A DNA stretch of 64,000 bases from positions 1-64,000 of the forward strand of contig JARKNV010000069.1 of the NCBI GenBank assembly GCA_029976065.1, read 5' to 3'. This document shows, piece after piece, positions 27,985 to 36,379 of this stretch. Position numbers and translations under genes: made by a program. The DNA is from Selenomonadales bacterium (GTDB lineage Bacteria; Bacillota; Negativicutes; Sporomusales; UBA7701). The notes under the pieces are model-generated. The model saw only the letters and a program-made list of their open reading frames with translations, was not told the DNA's origin and made no database searches. Every line of letters starts with the position of its first letter. The first letter of the stretch is position 1.

Positions 27985-28986
27985 ATGCCGAGGATGCGGT
28001 TGTTGCCGCTGGTTGTCGCGGCCGTATTGTTGTTTGTTCTGACGGGAGCCGCCCAGGCGGCGGAGTCGTGGGCCACCGACCCGAAAACGGGGGCGAAGGT
28101 GGGCTGGGATTCGCCGTTTCTGACGCTGACGGCGGCGAGCTGGTCGGGGCCGGCAGCGGACGGCAAGGCCGACGGGAAGGGTACGCTGGTGATCTCGGTC
28201 CGCACTGCGGCCGGGGAGAGCCTTACCGGGCAGTTCGAGGCCGAGATGGCTGCCGGGAAGCCCAACGGCAAGGTGCGCGGCAAGTGGTCGAGCGGCGATA
28301 CCATTGACGGTATTTTCGTCGACGGCCGGGCCGAGGGCCGGATGATTTACAAGTGGGTTACCACCCGCAACGGCCGGGTGTACGACGGCGAGTTCAAGAG
28401 CGGCCTGGCAAACGGTCAGGGCGTTTATAAGGAAGCGAACGGCAAGGTGATTTTCGAGGGCCAGTGGGTGGACGGCGTGCCGGCGACGCGGCCGGGCATC
28501 GACAAGGGGGTGCTGGGCATCCCCTGGGGGGCGACGCCGGATGAGGTGAAGAAGGTTATGCAGGCGCGGCCGAATACGTCGTTGCGGTACTCCTGGAAGG
28601 AGGGCGGCAACCGCGCCGTCCAGCAGTACCTGGGCCCGTTCAACGATAAGGAGCACTGGATTTTCTTCTGGTTCCACGAGGGCAGGCTGTACGCCGTGGC
28701 GGCCCATTACTCGGCGCCTGAGGCCCAGGTGGACAAGGTGATGGAGATGATGGAGGCAACCCGCAAGGGGATGGCGGAACGCTATGGCCCGGCGGATGCG
28801 GAGACAGGCAAGTATATGGATGCCAAGCTTGCCTGGTATTGGCCGGGCAAATACCAGATAACGCTGACGATCGAGCGGCAGAGCACGCCGGAGCCGGGGT
28901 TCGGGATGTGGCTGCGCTACGCGGATACGGCGGCGCTGGTCAAGGCCGAGGGCCAGAAGGCGGCCGCGGCGAAGAACGATTTTTAG
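27985..28986 (+). CDS. Exported MORN-repeat protein
   Basis: The 333-residue protein has a signal peptide (residues 1-25, ending GAAQAAES) and a region of MORN-like repeats at about residues 55-165, for example GRVYDGEFKSGLANGQGVYK and FEGQWVDGVPA. A separate C-terminal domain begins GIPWGATPDEVKKVMQ, a motif seen in small exported proteins of unknown function. I start at ATG 27985, after GGAGGGG; the longer frame upstream lacks a ribosome binding site. Function is unknown; a cell-envelope role is a guess. Confidence 0.75.
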   Translation: MPRMRLLPLVVAAVLLFVLTGAAQAAESWATDPKTGAKVGWDSPFLTLTAASWSGPAADGKADGKGTLVISVRTAAGESLTGQFEAEMAAGKPNGKVRGKWSSGDTIDGIFVDGRAEGRMIYKWVTTRNGRVYDGEFKSGLANGQGVYKEANGKVIFEGQWVDGVPATRPGIDKGVLGIPWGATPDEVKKVMQARPNTSLRYSWKEGGNRAVQQYLGPFNDKEHWIFFWFHEGRLYAVAAHYSAPEAQVDKVMEMMEATRKGMAERYGPADAETGKYMDAKLAWYWPGKYQITLTIERQSTPEPGFGMWLRYADTAALVKAEGQKAAAAKNDF

Positions 28987-28996
28987 ACGGGAAGCG

Positions 28997-29027
28997 AAAA
29001 CCCGCTGCCAGGAGGCAGCGGGTTTTT
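28997..29027 (+). terminator. Terminator of the MORN protein gene
   Basis: AAAACCCGCTGCC and GGCAGCGGGTTTTT enclose a 4-nt loop, 10 bp past the stop codon. It can also serve the converging deacetylase gene. Confidence 0.9.
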
Positions 29028-29060
29028 GTTGGCCATGTTTTGGCGCTTCTGGGCGGCCGT

Positions 29061-29879
29061 TTAGTTTTTGAAGATGCTGAGCCTTTCCAGCAGCGACGCC
29101 GCGGTAAGCCGGCAGTAGAAGCTGCGGAAGGTTTTGCGGCTGTGGTAGAGGGGGATGCGCTCGATGGCGTAGGGGTCGCTTTCGATGCCGACCTGGCCGT
29201 AACGGATGGTGAAGGCGGCCCGGTAGCCGGCCTGGCGGACAAGCTCTTCGACCTTGAGGTTGTAAGCGCCGGTGGGATAGGCGAAGTAGCGGGGTTTGGC
29301 GCCGAGTTGGCGCTCTATTTCACGGGCCGATTCGGTAAGTTCGGCGCTGGCGTCTTCCGGGCTGAGTTTGGTGAGGGGCTGGTGGTTGACGGTGTGGGAG
29401 CCGAAGACGAAGCCGTTTTTCTGCATTTCCCGCACCTGGTCCCAGGTGAGGAAGCGCTCGTCGGCGCCGATGAAGTCGGTGATGAGGAAGATGGTGGCGG
29501 TAAAACCGTATTTTTTGAGGATGGGGTAGGCGTTGACATAGTTGTCGGCGTAGCCGTCGTCGAAGGTGATGAGGACGGGCTTGTCGGGCAGAGAACGGCC
29601 GTATTTGAGGTAACCCATGAGTTGGTCGGGGGTGATGGCGTGGTAGCCGTTTTCGGCGAGGTAGCTCATCTGCTCCTCGAATTCGGCGGGGGTGAGGACG
29701 AGGCTGTGGTCGATATTGTCGACTTTGTGGTAGTTGAGGACGGGGACGTCGGTGGGCTCGGCCGGCTGGTAGCGGCGGCCGGCGACGGCTTTGGTGCCGG
29801 CGACGGAGGCGGCGAGGAGGACGCAGAGGAGCAGGGCGGCCAGGCACACCAGGGTTATGTGTTTTTGGATGTAGCGCAA
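29061..29879 (-). CDS. Membrane-anchored polysaccharide deacetylase (NodB domain)
   Basis: The 272-residue protein has an N-terminal signal anchor (about 7-28) and a NodB domain with NYHKVDNI, the metal and catalytic motif ITFDDGYADNY, SHTVNHQP and a final YPTGAYN. It belongs to carbohydrate esterase family 4 and probably deacetylates an envelope polysaccharide outside the membrane. I start at TTG 29879, with GGGGGAGAGG just upstream; a GTG 7 codons earlier would put the ribosome binding site inside the gene. Its upstream side has repeat copy 8. Confidence 0.85.
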   Translation of the reverse strand: MRYIQKHITLVCLAALLLCVLLAASVAGTKAVAGRRYQPAEPTDVPVLNYHKVDNIDHSLVLTPAEFEEQMSYLAENGYHAITPDQLMGYLKYGRSLPDKPVLITFDDGYADNYVNAYPILKKYGFTATIFLITDFIGADERFLTWDQVREMQKNGFVFGSHTVNHQPLTKLSPEDASAELTESAREIERQLGAKPRYFAYPTGAYNLKVEELVRQAGYRAAFTIRYGQVGIESDPYAIERIPLYHSRKTFRSFYCRLTAASLLERLSIFKN

Positions 29880-29938
29880 GGGCCTCTCCCCCTCCCCCAC
29901 TTCGTTGTGGGTCGTTCTATCGTCCTTATGGACTGTGC

Positions 29939-30059
29939 GAATTCGTTTAAAAGCTCCAGATGCTAGGCGGCTCCGAGGACGCGCGGCGACGCGTACACGG
30001 GACGTACGCTAGCAAGCGCCCGGAGGAACAACGACGCAGATGGACTTTTAAACGAATTC
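29939..30059 (+). repeat. Dispersed palindromic repeat, copy 8 of 14
   Basis: The outer arms GAATTCGTTTAAAAG and CTTTTAAACGAATTC are a perfect 15-bp inverted repeat that shares little with the arms of other copies. The interior (CCAGATGCTAGGCGGCTCCG, GCGTACACGGGACGTACGC, CGCAGATGG) is standard. It ends 5 bp before the ybaK stop codon. This is the clearest case of arm covariation. Confidence 0.95.
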
Positions 30060-30064
30060 CCCTG

Positions 30065-30523
30065 TTATTTACACACATCAATAACCGTAGCCCCAGTGAT
30101 TTCGCGCAGGCGATCAGGGCTTACGGGCAGGGCGGAGTTGGCGGTGCCGGCGGCGGCGTAGACGATGTCGAAGTCCCACAGGCTGCGGTCGAGGTAGAGG
30201 GGTACGCCGGGGAGGATGCCCACGGGGGATACGCCGCCCGGCGGGAAGCCGGTTTCGTTCTGGACGGTTTCGGCGTCGGCGAATTTGATTTTGCGGACGC
30301 CGAGTTCGCGGGCAAGGGCTTTGACGTCGGTGCGCCGGTCGCCGCAGGTGGTGAGGAGGACAGGGCGGCCGTCGGCGAGGAAGCAGAGCGTTTTGGCGAT
30401 CTGGGCGGGGGTGACGCCGAGGGCTTGGGCGGCGAGCTCGGAGGTGTGGGTGCTGCTGTCGAAGAGGATGATTTCGAGGTCGGGGTAGTTGCTGAGGAAT
30501 TTTTTGACGCGTTCGAGGGGCAA
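30065..30523 (-). CDS. YbaK/EbsC (aminoacyl-tRNA deacylase-like) protein
   Basis: The 152-residue protein has the YbaK/ProX fold: IAKTLCFLADGRPVLLTTCGD, then ETGFPPGGVSPVGI, which forms the substrate pocket. Family members hydrolyse mischarged Cys-tRNA-Pro or Ala-tRNA-Pro. The exact amino acid specificity cannot be read from sequence. It follows lgt by 13 bp and is probably cotranscribed. Confidence 0.85.
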   Translation of the reverse strand: MPLERVKKFLSNYPDLEIILFDSSTHTSELAAQALGVTPAQIAKTLCFLADGRPVLLTTCGDRRTDVKALARELGVRKIKFADAETVQNETGFPPGGVSPVGILPGVPLYLDRSLWDFDIVYAAAGTANSALPVSPDRLREITGATVIDVCK

Positions 30524-30536
30524 GGCTGATACCTCC

Positions 30537-31325
30537 TTATGGTTGCCCCGCCGTCGTCCGGCGGCGGTAACGCAGAAGCAGAACGAGGGCGGCGGCGGCG
30601 GCCAGGACGCTTAATAGCTGGGCGAGCCTTACGCCGCAGACGATTTCGCTGTCGAGGCGCAGGCCGGCGAAGTAGTAGTGCCCGGCCGAGTAAAGAATGA
30701 TGTAGGCGAGAAACAGGACGCCCGGCGGCGGGGGCCGGCGGATGTGCCGGCCAACCCGGTCGACGGCGAGGAGAACGAGGAGGAGGAAGAGGTTCCAGGC
30801 GGATTCATACAGGAATACGGGGTGGAAGAAGTCGAATTGTTCGTAGCCGGCGGGCCGGAGGGCGTAGTCGATGTATACGCCCCAGGGCCGGTCGGTGGGG
30901 TAGCCGAAGGATTCCTGGTTGAAGAAGTTGGCCCATTGGCCGATGGCTTGTCCCAGGGCCAGCGCGGGGGCGGCGATGTCGGCCCAGACCCAGAAGCGAA
31001 GGCCGCGCCGCCGGGCATATAGCCACAGGACGAGGATGAAGGCAAACAGGGCGCCGTGGACGATTAGTCCGCCCTGCCAGAGGCAGAAGACGTCGAGCGG
31101 GTGCTCGCGGTAGAGCTCCCAGTTGGCGATGATGTAAAAGACGCGGGCGCCGATCAGGCCGGCCAGGATGCTCCAGAAGAGAAGGTCGAAAACGGGCTCG
31201 GGTGGCTCGGACCGCCGCTTCGCCTGCCAGAGGGCAATGACAAAAGCGGCCAAAACAGCGGCGACGATTACGAGGCCGAACGAGTAGAAGTTCAGCGGTC
31301 CCAGCGTGAATGCTATTTTGCCCAA
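30537..31325 (-). CDS. lgt: Prolipoprotein diacylglyceryl transferase-like protein
   Basis: The 262-residue membrane protein has seven hydrophobic segments and a variant of the Lgt signature, GQWANFFNQESFGYPTDRPWG, with HPVFLYESAWN downstream. Lgt transfers diacylglycerol to the lipobox cysteine of prolipoproteins. I start at TTG 31325, with GGGGTGG upstream, since the frame further up has no ribosome binding site. It is followed by ybaK. A second lgt elsewhere in the genome cannot be excluded. Confidence 0.88.
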   Translation of the reverse strand: MGKIAFTLGPLNFYSFGLVIVAAVLAAFVIALWQAKRRSEPPEPVFDLLFWSILAGLIGARVFYIIANWELYREHPLDVFCLWQGGLIVHGALFAFILVLWLYARRRGLRFWVWADIAAPALALGQAIGQWANFFNQESFGYPTDRPWGVYIDYALRPAGYEQFDFFHPVFLYESAWNLFLLLVLLAVDRVGRHIRRPPPPGVLFLAYIILYSAGHYYFAGLRLDSEIVCGVRLAQLLSVLAAAAALVLLLRYRRRTTAGQP

Positions 31326-31390
31326 TTTGTCGCCACCCCGTATCCGCCGTTGGCCTCCGGTGACCGTTTCTTTTTGCCGATAGTGTAATT

Positions 31391-31843
31391 TTAACTCCTG
31401 GGCAAAAAAATTACTAGCGTTTTTGCCGTATAAACGAGGATTTTGGGGCCATAATAAGATCGAGGGTTCGTAATGGTCGAGCCAAGATCGGTGCCGGATC
31501 CCGCGCCGGGTTCGGTATCGGTCGGCCAAAGATTGGTGTCGGGTCTGTCGGGCTTGGCATCAGTCGGCGGGCAGATCGTCATATGTCTTGTAAGGCTGTA
31601 CGGCAGCCCAACTGTTGTCGTGTGGTCAAAAGGGATGTATGGCGGTCGAGCTAAGACTGTCAAGGGTTCCGAAGATCTTCCGGGAATCTTGCAGAGGTCT
31701 GCCGTTGTCGGGAGACTGCGGCAGGTTTCGTAGGTATCTTTGGCAGTCGAGCAAAGGTCAGTGTTGGTTGTGTAATGCTTGTGCGTAGCCGAAAGGTTGC
31801 GTATAGGTATGTAGTGATCAGCATTGGCTGTAGCGTAGATCAT
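31391..31843. repeat. Non-coding stretch with degenerate 21-bp direct repeats
   Basis: The 608-bp gap between lgt and the DUF1858 gene has a lower GC content than its surroundings. It contains at least four degenerate units of about 21 bp: 31475-31495 (GGTCGAGCCAAGATCGGTGCC), 31520-31540, 31644-31664 and 31745-31767, with a poorer fifth near 31790. A 150-codon minus-strand frame rich in Thr and Pro spans it but has no ribosome binding site. I do not call a gene here. Confidence 0.5.
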
Positions 31844-31864
31844 TACGGGCTCTCTTCATTTTCT

Positions 31865-31893
31865 TATACAACCATTTCCTTTTATGTTATAAT
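31865..31893 (+). promoter_or_regulatory. Promoter of the DUF1858 gene
   Basis: TATACA (31865-31870) and TATAAT (31888-31893) are separated by 17 bp, about 40 bp before the start codon. Confidence 0.7.
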
Positions 31894-31933
31894 AGCAGTG
31901 TGTCGCAATCTTGTCCCGAAAGGAGGAACACCT

Positions 31934-32170
31934 ATGGTCATTGCCAAGAACATGAGCATCATCGAGGTGGTGCAGAAATACCCGAAAACGGTGGAGATTT
32001 TCCGCAATTACGGGATGGGCTGCCTGGGCTGCGCCGCCGCCCGCTTCGAGAATATCGAACAGGGCGCGCTGGCCCACGGCATTGATGTGGAAGCGCTGAT
32101 CGCCGACCTGAACAAGGCGGCCGGCGAAGCCGGCTGCGGCGGCGGCGGTTGCTGCGGCTGCGGAAGCTGA
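31934..32170 (+). CDS. DUF1858 protein with Cys-rich tail
   Basis: The 78-residue protein consists of a DUF1858 (ScdA N-terminal-like) domain, with IIEVVQKYPKTVEIFRNYG and the conserved GMGCLGCAAA motif, plus a tail CGGGGCCGCGS not needed for the domain. The domain occurs in iron-sulfur repair and hybrid-cluster associated proteins. The tail of four more cysteines could bind metal. ATG 31934 has AGGAGG 7 nt upstream. It is monocistronic with its own promoter and terminator. Confidence 0.85.
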   Translation: MVIAKNMSIIEVVQKYPKTVEIFRNYGMGCLGCAAARFENIEQGALAHGIDVEALIADLNKAAGEAGCGGGGCCGCGS

Positions 32171-32181
32171 TAAAACCGACG

Positions 32182-32212
32182 AAAAAACAGGGTGAAAACA
32201 CCCTGTTTTTTA
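32182..32212 (+). terminator. Terminator of the DUF1858 gene
   Basis: AAAAAACAGGGTG and CACCCTGTTTTTT form the hairpin, followed by ATTT. It is also positioned to end the converging ABC-F transcript. Confidence 0.9.
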
Positions 32213-32230
32213 TTTGTTCATCCGACGCCG

Positions 32231-33859
32231 TTACGGCCGCGGTTTCCGGGCGAGCAGTTCGCGGTACGCGACGTCGAGTCTGGCGGCCTCGTTTTTGTCC
32301 TTGGTTACCGACAGCCGGCCGAGAAGCTCGGCGAGCCGGGTTTCGACAACCAGCGCGCTTTCCTGGCCGGCGGGCCGCGCCTCTTCCTGCCGGCGGTCGA
32401 GGTATTGGCTGTAGTTGCCGGGGAAGGCGCGGAGCTTGGCGGCGTCGATGATGATGAGGCTGGTGGCGACTTTGTCGATGAAGCTGCGGTCGTGGGAGAC
32501 GAACAGCAGGGTACCGCGGTGGTCGGCGAGGACTTCTTCGAGGGCCGCCAGGGAGGCCATGTCGAGGTAGTTGGTGGGCTCGTCGAGCAGGAGGACGTTG
32601 GCGCCGCCGGCGATGAGCCGCGCGAGGCTGACCCTGGTCCGCTCGCCGCCGCTGAGGACGCCGGCGGGTTTGAAGACGTCTTCGCGGCGGAAGAGCAGCC
32701 GGGCCAGGAGGTTGCGGACGGCGCCCTCGTCGGCGGCGCCGGCGGCCATGACGTTGGCGAGGACGGTGGCCGCCGGGTCGAGGTCGTCCGCACCCTGGAC
32801 GAAATAGCCGAGGCGCGCCTTGGGCGATACCCAGAGCGGCCGTTCGCGGCCGGCGATCATGTTCAGCAGGGTGCTTTTGCCGCTGCCGTTGCCGCCGATG
32901 AGGGCGGCTTTCTGGCCGTTGGCGAGGCTGAAGGCGGCGTCGGCGAATATGACCCGGCCGCCGAAGCGTTTGTCGATGCCTTCGCCGCTGACGACTATTT
33001 TGCCGTGCAGGTCGCCGGCCGCTTCGAAGGGGAAGGCGGCCGGGGCGGCAGCGCGGGGTTTTTCTTTGACGGCGAGTTGGTCGAGCCGCGTTTCGAGGGC
33101 TTTGACGGCCTTGTCGAGGTTGGCCTTGGCTTTCTGGTTGCCCATCTTGTGGAGGCGGGCTTCGGAATTGCCCATCCGAGCGGGGGTTTTCCGGGTGGCG
33201 GCCGAACGGGACCGGCGGTCGGCGATCGCGCTGTCCAGGAGCTTCTTCTCATGGACGTACCGCCCGTATTCCCGCTCCCGGCGGGCGCGGGCGTTTTCCT
33301 TCTGGGTGAGGCAGGCGGTATAGTTGCCCGGATAGACGGTCAGCCCGCCGTTTTCTATTTCCCAGATCGCGGTGCAGACGGCGTCGAGCAGCCGGCGGTC
33401 GTGGGAGACGAGAACCAGGGCGCCGGTAAAGGCCCGCAGCCTGGCTTCGAGGGTTTCCCGCCCGGCGATGTCGAGGTTGGCGGCCGGTTCGTCGAGGAGG
33501 AGCAGCGGCCTCTCCTCGCCGAGGGCGGCGGCTAACCGGTAGCGGGTTTTTTCGCCGCCGCTCATGGTAGCGGCGTACTGGCGGCTGACGGCGAATTCGC
33601 CCGCGACAGGGGGCGGCGGCGGCGGTCCGCCGGGACCGGCGGCAGCGAACTGGGGGACGTAGGCCCCGGGGCAGAAGGCGGCGACGCGTCCTTCGTCGGG
33701 GCGGGCTTCGCCGGCCATGATTGCCAGCAGGGTGGATTTGCCCGCGCCGTTCGGGCCGATGAGGCCGATCTTTTCCCCGGGGGATATCTGCAGGTTGTCG
33801 ATTTTAAAGAGACGGCGCTCGTGCGCGTATTTGACGAGATTGTGCATGGCGAGCAACAA
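32231..33859 (-). CDS. ABC-F family ATP-binding protein
   Basis: The 542-residue protein has two ABC domains without membrane segments. Walker A motifs are GPNGAGKST (domain 1) and GGNGSGKST (domain 2), and the signatures are MSGGEKTRY and LSGGERTRVSL. A charged linker with ARREREYGRYVHEKK lies between them. ABC-F proteins act on the ribosome; some confer antibiotic resistance. The start is TTG 33859, where GGAGG is 7 nt upstream, rather than an upstream ATG or the ATG at 33847. A long structured leader precedes it. Confidence 0.88.
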   Translation of the reverse strand: MLLAMHNLVKYAHERRLFKIDNLQISPGEKIGLIGPNGAGKSTLLAIMAGEARPDEGRVAAFCPGAYVPQFAAAGPGGPPPPPPVAGEFAVSRQYAATMSGGEKTRYRLAAALGEERPLLLLDEPAANLDIAGRETLEARLRAFTGALVLVSHDRRLLDAVCTAIWEIENGGLTVYPGNYTACLTQKENARARREREYGRYVHEKKLLDSAIADRRSRSAATRKTPARMGNSEARLHKMGNQKAKANLDKAVKALETRLDQLAVKEKPRAAAPAAFPFEAAGDLHGKIVVSGEGIDKRFGGRVIFADAAFSLANGQKAALIGGNGSGKSTLLNMIAGRERPLWVSPKARLGYFVQGADDLDPAATVLANVMAAGAADEGAVRNLLARLLFRREDVFKPAGVLSGGERTRVSLARLIAGGANVLLLDEPTNYLDMASLAALEEVLADHRGTLLFVSHDRSFIDKVATSLIIIDAAKLRAFPGNYSQYLDRRQEEARPAGQESALVVETRLAELLGRLSVTKDKNEAARLDVAYRELLARKPRP

Positions 33860-33892
33860 AAAAGACCCTCCTTCGGGAGAGGCGGCAGACAC

Positions 33893-34043
33893 GCCAAAAC
33901 GGGCATAAAAAAGAATGCGTCTGCAGCCAATCCTTTTTAGAATCGCAGCCGGGCACGGAGAACACGCCTGCCTGTCGGCAGGGGAGTTTCGCTTATGCCC
34001 ATCGATTGCTAAAAAGAATTGTTAGCGCATTTCTGCTCCTTTC
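33893..34043 (-). promoter_or_regulatory. Structured 5' leader of the ABC-F gene with a two-codon uORF
   Basis: On the minus strand AAGGAG (34036-34041) is followed 5 nt later by ATG CGC TAA (34022-34030), a start-Arg-stop mini-ORF. Downstream, CAATTCTTTTTAG (34009-34021) pairs with CTAAAAAGGATTG (33928-33940), and GGGCATAA (33993-34000) pairs with TTATGCCC (33901-33908), which is followed by GTTTT. The layout resembles translation-dependent attenuators of antibiotic-inducible ABC-F genes. I do not recognise a known riboswitch class. Confidence 0.5.
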
Positions 34044-34102
34044 AAGCCCGTTGTGATGAGTTTATTATACCCGAGGGGGCGGGGATTTTCAAGGACGGGG
34101 AT

Positions 34103-34330
34103 TTATGGGCGGCCGACCAGGATCTGGCCGGCGATTTGTTTGTCAATCGCCAGGCGGGTGTAGCCAATCGCCAGCACGTATGCGGGGAAGGTTTGGAGGA
34201 CTTCTACGGCTACTCCCGGAAGGATGCCGAAGGCGAGCAGCCTCGCCAGGTCCCGGCGGCCGGCCGGCAAGGCGGCGACGACGGCTTTTTCCCCGGGCCG
34301 CAGGGTGGTGAGCGGCTGCTGTTCCTCCAT
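34103..34330 (-). CDS. feoA: FeoA-like SH3 domain protein
   Basis: The 75-residue protein has the FeoA fold: an N-terminal LTTLRPGEKAVVAALP strand pair, RRDLARLLAFGILPGVAVEVL and a terminal basic strand. FeoA supports FeoB-mediated ferrous iron uptake at the cytosolic face. It is 18 bp downstream of feoB, reversing the more common feoA-feoB order. Confidence 0.88.
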   Translation of the reverse strand: MEEQQPLTTLRPGEKAVVAALPAGRRDLARLLAFGILPGVAVEVLQTFPAYVLAIGYTRLAIDKQIAGQILVGRP

Positions 34331-34348
34331 TGTCTCCCTTCTTTCTGT

Positions 34349-36265
34349 TTATATGAATAAGGGCGCAATTATACTGGCGAGCCAGCCGGCGACCAGGGCG
34401 ACAACGGCGATTACGGCGGTCATGGCGGCGGCGGCGAGGGCGCCGCGTTCTTTGACGATGACCATGAACTGGGCGACGCAGGGGACGAAGAGGGTGAGGG
34501 CGACGGCGGCGACGAGGAGCTGGCGGGTGCCCAGGAGGCCGGCGGCGGCCATGTCGTAGAGGCCGGCGGCGCCATAGTCGCGGCGGAAGAAGCCCAGCAG
34601 GAATATCTTGGCGGTGGCGGCCGGGAGGCCGAGGGTGGCCATGAGGGGCTCCACCGCTTTTATAATATATGCCAGCAGGCCGCTGCGGTCACCGAGCCAG
34701 AGCAGAAAACTGGCGAGGAGAAAGACGGGGATTATTTCGACGAAGTACCAGATCATGCGGGTGTAGGCTTTGCGGAGGACGTTGGCGGGGTCGGGGAGGC
34801 GCAGGGGCGGGAGTTCGATGTAAAAGGGGCTGCGCTCGCCGGGGAGGAGGCGGGCGGTGAGCCAGCCGGCGAGGACGAAGACGGCGAAGACGAAGGCCGC
34901 CCACAGGGCGACGGCCCGGCTGTCGCCGGCGAGGACGGCGAGGACGACGCCGAGCTGGGCTGAGCAGGGGATGGCGAGGGAGAGCAGGAAGGTGGCGAGG
35001 AGGCGTTCGCGCTTGGTTTCGAGGGTGCGGACGACGACGACGGCCATGGTGCCGCAGCCGAGGCCGAGGGTGACGGGGATGACGGCCCGGCCGTTGAGGC
35101 CGAATTGCTTGAAGAGGCCGTCGACGAGCATGGCAAGGCGGGGCAGGTAGCCGCAGTCTTCGAGGAGGGCGAAGGCGAGGAAGAAGGTGCCGACGATGGG
35201 CAGAATGATGGCGACGGCGTAGCGCAGGCCGAGGGTGAAGAGGCCGTAGTCGCCGGCGATGAGGGTCTGGAGCCATTCCCACGGCAGCCAGCGCCGGCAG
35301 GCTTCGTCGACGGCGGGGGTGATGACGTTGGCGAAGACATTTTCGTCGATGTAGTCGACGAGGATGCCGGCGCCGAAGCCCCCGACGAATTTGTAGAGCC
35401 CCCAGTAGAGGACGAGGAGGAGGATGGGGATGCCGGTGAGGGGCTGGCGGGTGAGACGGTCGAGAAAGCCGGCGAGACGGCGGCGGCCGGCCGGGGTCCG
35501 GCGGACGGCGGCGGCCGCAAGGCCGGCGGCCTGGGCCTGGCGCTCGGCGGCGATTATTTGGGCGAGAGGCTGGCTGCTTTGTTCGCCGGCGGCGAGAACG
35601 GCGGCAAGGACGGCGGGGTAGCAGCTTTCGTTTTTGAGGAGGTTGTGGGTGACGGGGTCGCCGGCGAGGAGGAGGAGAGCGAGGGCGCGGACGGCGAGGC
35701 GGCGGGGGCCGAGCCGGGCGGCGACGACGGCGACGGCGTTTTCGAGGGCAGGACTGAGGCGGAAGGGGTGCTGGGGCTGCGCGCCGGCGACGATGGCGGC
35801 GCGCAGGCGGTCGAGGCCGATTTTTTTGACGGCGGCGGTAGCGACGACGGGGATGCCGAGCAGCCCGGACAGGCGGCCGGTGTCGTAGGCGAGGCCGGCG
35901 GCGGCGGCTTCGTCGATGAGGTTGAGGACGAGGATGACGGGCAGGCCGGCGTCGATGAGGGCGAGGGTGAAGGGCAGCATGCGGTCGAGGTTTTTGGCGT
36001 CGGCGACGTGGACGACGAGGTCGGGAGGAGCGGTGAGGAGGAGGTCGCGGGTGACGCGCTCTTCGTCGGTGATGGGGGCGAGGGAATAGGCACCGGGGGT
36101 GTCGACGATTTCGCACGGGACGCCGCCGAGGCGGGCGTAGCCGCGGGCGACCTCGACGGTGGTGCCGGGGTAGTTGGAGACGTTGACGTATTTGCCGGTG
36201 AGGTTGTTGAAGATGACGCTTTTCCCCACATTCGGGGCGCCGACCAGGACGATGCGGCGCTGCAT
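34349..36265 (-). CDS. feoB: Ferrous iron transporter FeoB
   Basis: The 638-residue protein has an N-terminal GTPase domain (GAPNVGKS at 9-16, DTPGAYSLAP for G3, NLIDEA for G4) followed by a membrane domain with two Gate regions (VTLGLGCGTMAVVVVRTLE). It imports Fe(II) across the cytoplasmic membrane. It lies between the thioredoxin terminator and feoA. No Fur box is clear in the short 60-bp upstream gap. Confidence 0.96.
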   Translation of the reverse strand: MQRRIVLVGAPNVGKSVIFNNLTGKYVNVSNYPGTTVEVARGYARLGGVPCEIVDTPGAYSLAPITDEERVTRDLLLTAPPDLVVHVADAKNLDRMLPFTLALIDAGLPVILVLNLIDEAAAAGLAYDTGRLSGLLGIPVVATAAVKKIGLDRLRAAIVAGAQPQHPFRLSPALENAVAVVAARLGPRRLAVRALALLLLAGDPVTHNLLKNESCYPAVLAAVLAAGEQSSQPLAQIIAAERQAQAAGLAAAAVRRTPAGRRRLAGFLDRLTRQPLTGIPILLLVLYWGLYKFVGGFGAGILVDYIDENVFANVITPAVDEACRRWLPWEWLQTLIAGDYGLFTLGLRYAVAIILPIVGTFFLAFALLEDCGYLPRLAMLVDGLFKQFGLNGRAVIPVTLGLGCGTMAVVVVRTLETKRERLLATFLLSLAIPCSAQLGVVLAVLAGDSRAVALWAAFVFAVFVLAGWLTARLLPGERSPFYIELPPLRLPDPANVLRKAYTRMIWYFVEIIPVFLLASFLLWLGDRSGLLAYIIKAVEPLMATLGLPAATAKIFLLGFFRRDYGAAGLYDMAAAGLLGTRQLLVAAVALTLFVPCVAQFMVIVKERGALAAAAMTAVIAVVALVAGWLASIIAPLFI

Positions 36266-36327
36266 GCCTCTCCCCCGCCCTTCTTTCGCGTGATGATATC
36301 TCCTATTCGCGGGGCGGGCGGATTATG

Positions 36328-36368
36328 AAAAAGAAAAACCGCGGACCGGGTATTGGCCGGTCCGCGGC
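36328..36368 (-). terminator. Terminator of the thioredoxin gene
   Basis: CCGCGGACCGG and CCGGTCCGCGG pair (36339-36368), with TTTTTCTTTTTC following on the minus strand, 12 bp after the trx stop codon. Confidence 0.92.
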
Positions 36369-36379
36369 TAAGTTTGTCT

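Noticed and set aside
31391..31843. A 150-residue Thr/Pro-rich protein on the minus strand.
   Set aside because: It has no ribosome binding site or recognisable domain, and its repetitiveness follows from degenerate DNA repeats in the gap.
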